Shown piece after piece: positions 55,677-64,000 of a stretch of DNA of 64,000 nucleotides (position 1 is its first letter; each line of letters begins with the position of its first letter). The translations under genes were made by a program, and so were the position numbers. The stretch comes from Posidonia oceanica (Eukaryota > Streptophyta > Magnoliopsida > Alismatales > Posidoniaceae), in the NCBI GenBank assembly GCA_037176725.1, contig JAZBRS010000044.1:1860001-1924000 (forward strand), read 5' to 3'. Under the pieces are notes generated by a model. That model saw only the letters and a list, made by a program, of their open reading frames with translations, did no database searches and was not told the origin of the DNA.

Positions 55677-64000
<8,324 letters not shown>

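Overview
This is a stretch of flowering-plant nuclear DNA. Three intron-containing plant genes lie in the right 28 kb. The left 36 kb is a nested pile of LTR retrotransposons. I cannot place it below 'angiosperm'. All calls come from reading the sequence; no alignment or search was run.

Left part (1-34.7 kb). A Tekay/Del-like Ty3/gypsy element (A, from before base 1 to 12593) has two near-identical LTRs, an initiator-tRNA-Met primer site, and gag, protease and half of reverse transcriptase. The rest of pol is deleted. A 6-kb Tat-type solo LTR (B, 2753-8769, target duplication CCAAG) sits inside A's gag codons, and the gag frame resumes exactly after it. A itself lies in the gag of a Tat-lineage element (C, 12594 to about 22425). 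C shows gag but no pol, then two large tandem arrays (50-bp and about 41-bp units), a polypurine tract and a 3' LTR. Next comes an A-related LTR (A', to 25993) holding a solo LTR (F, 23552-25724, GGTTT). A minus-strand LTR with a TGGCGCC-type primer site follows (G), then the 3' end of another Tekay-like element (E, LTR 28789-32253) and a minus-strand Tat-type solo LTR (D, 32462-34736, GGTAC). The LTRs carry short repeated 'words' and hairpins, some shared between different lineages.

Right part (36.8-64 kb). A CRWN/NMCP1-family nuclear-lamina-like gene (plus, 8 exons, 1241 residues as modelled) converges on a GEX3-like membrane protein gene (minus, 8 exons, 688 residues). A Nudix hydrolase 1-like gene (minus, 2 exons, 160 residues) follows. 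Its 7.4-kb intron splits the Nudix box and holds a Ty1/copia element with target duplication CAACC. About 270 bp of the NMCP1 5' leader is duplicated just upstream of GEX3. NMCP1 intron 1 holds a DNA element with long inverted repeats that seems to carry a host-gene fragment.

The three genes are housekeeping or reproductive genes with no evident shared pathway. The exciting part is the retroelement architecture: modules swapped between LTR families, a hairpin at fixed distance from the LTR end, gene-like promoter plus splice-donor leaders in LTRs, and satellite-like arrays born in a gag-only element.
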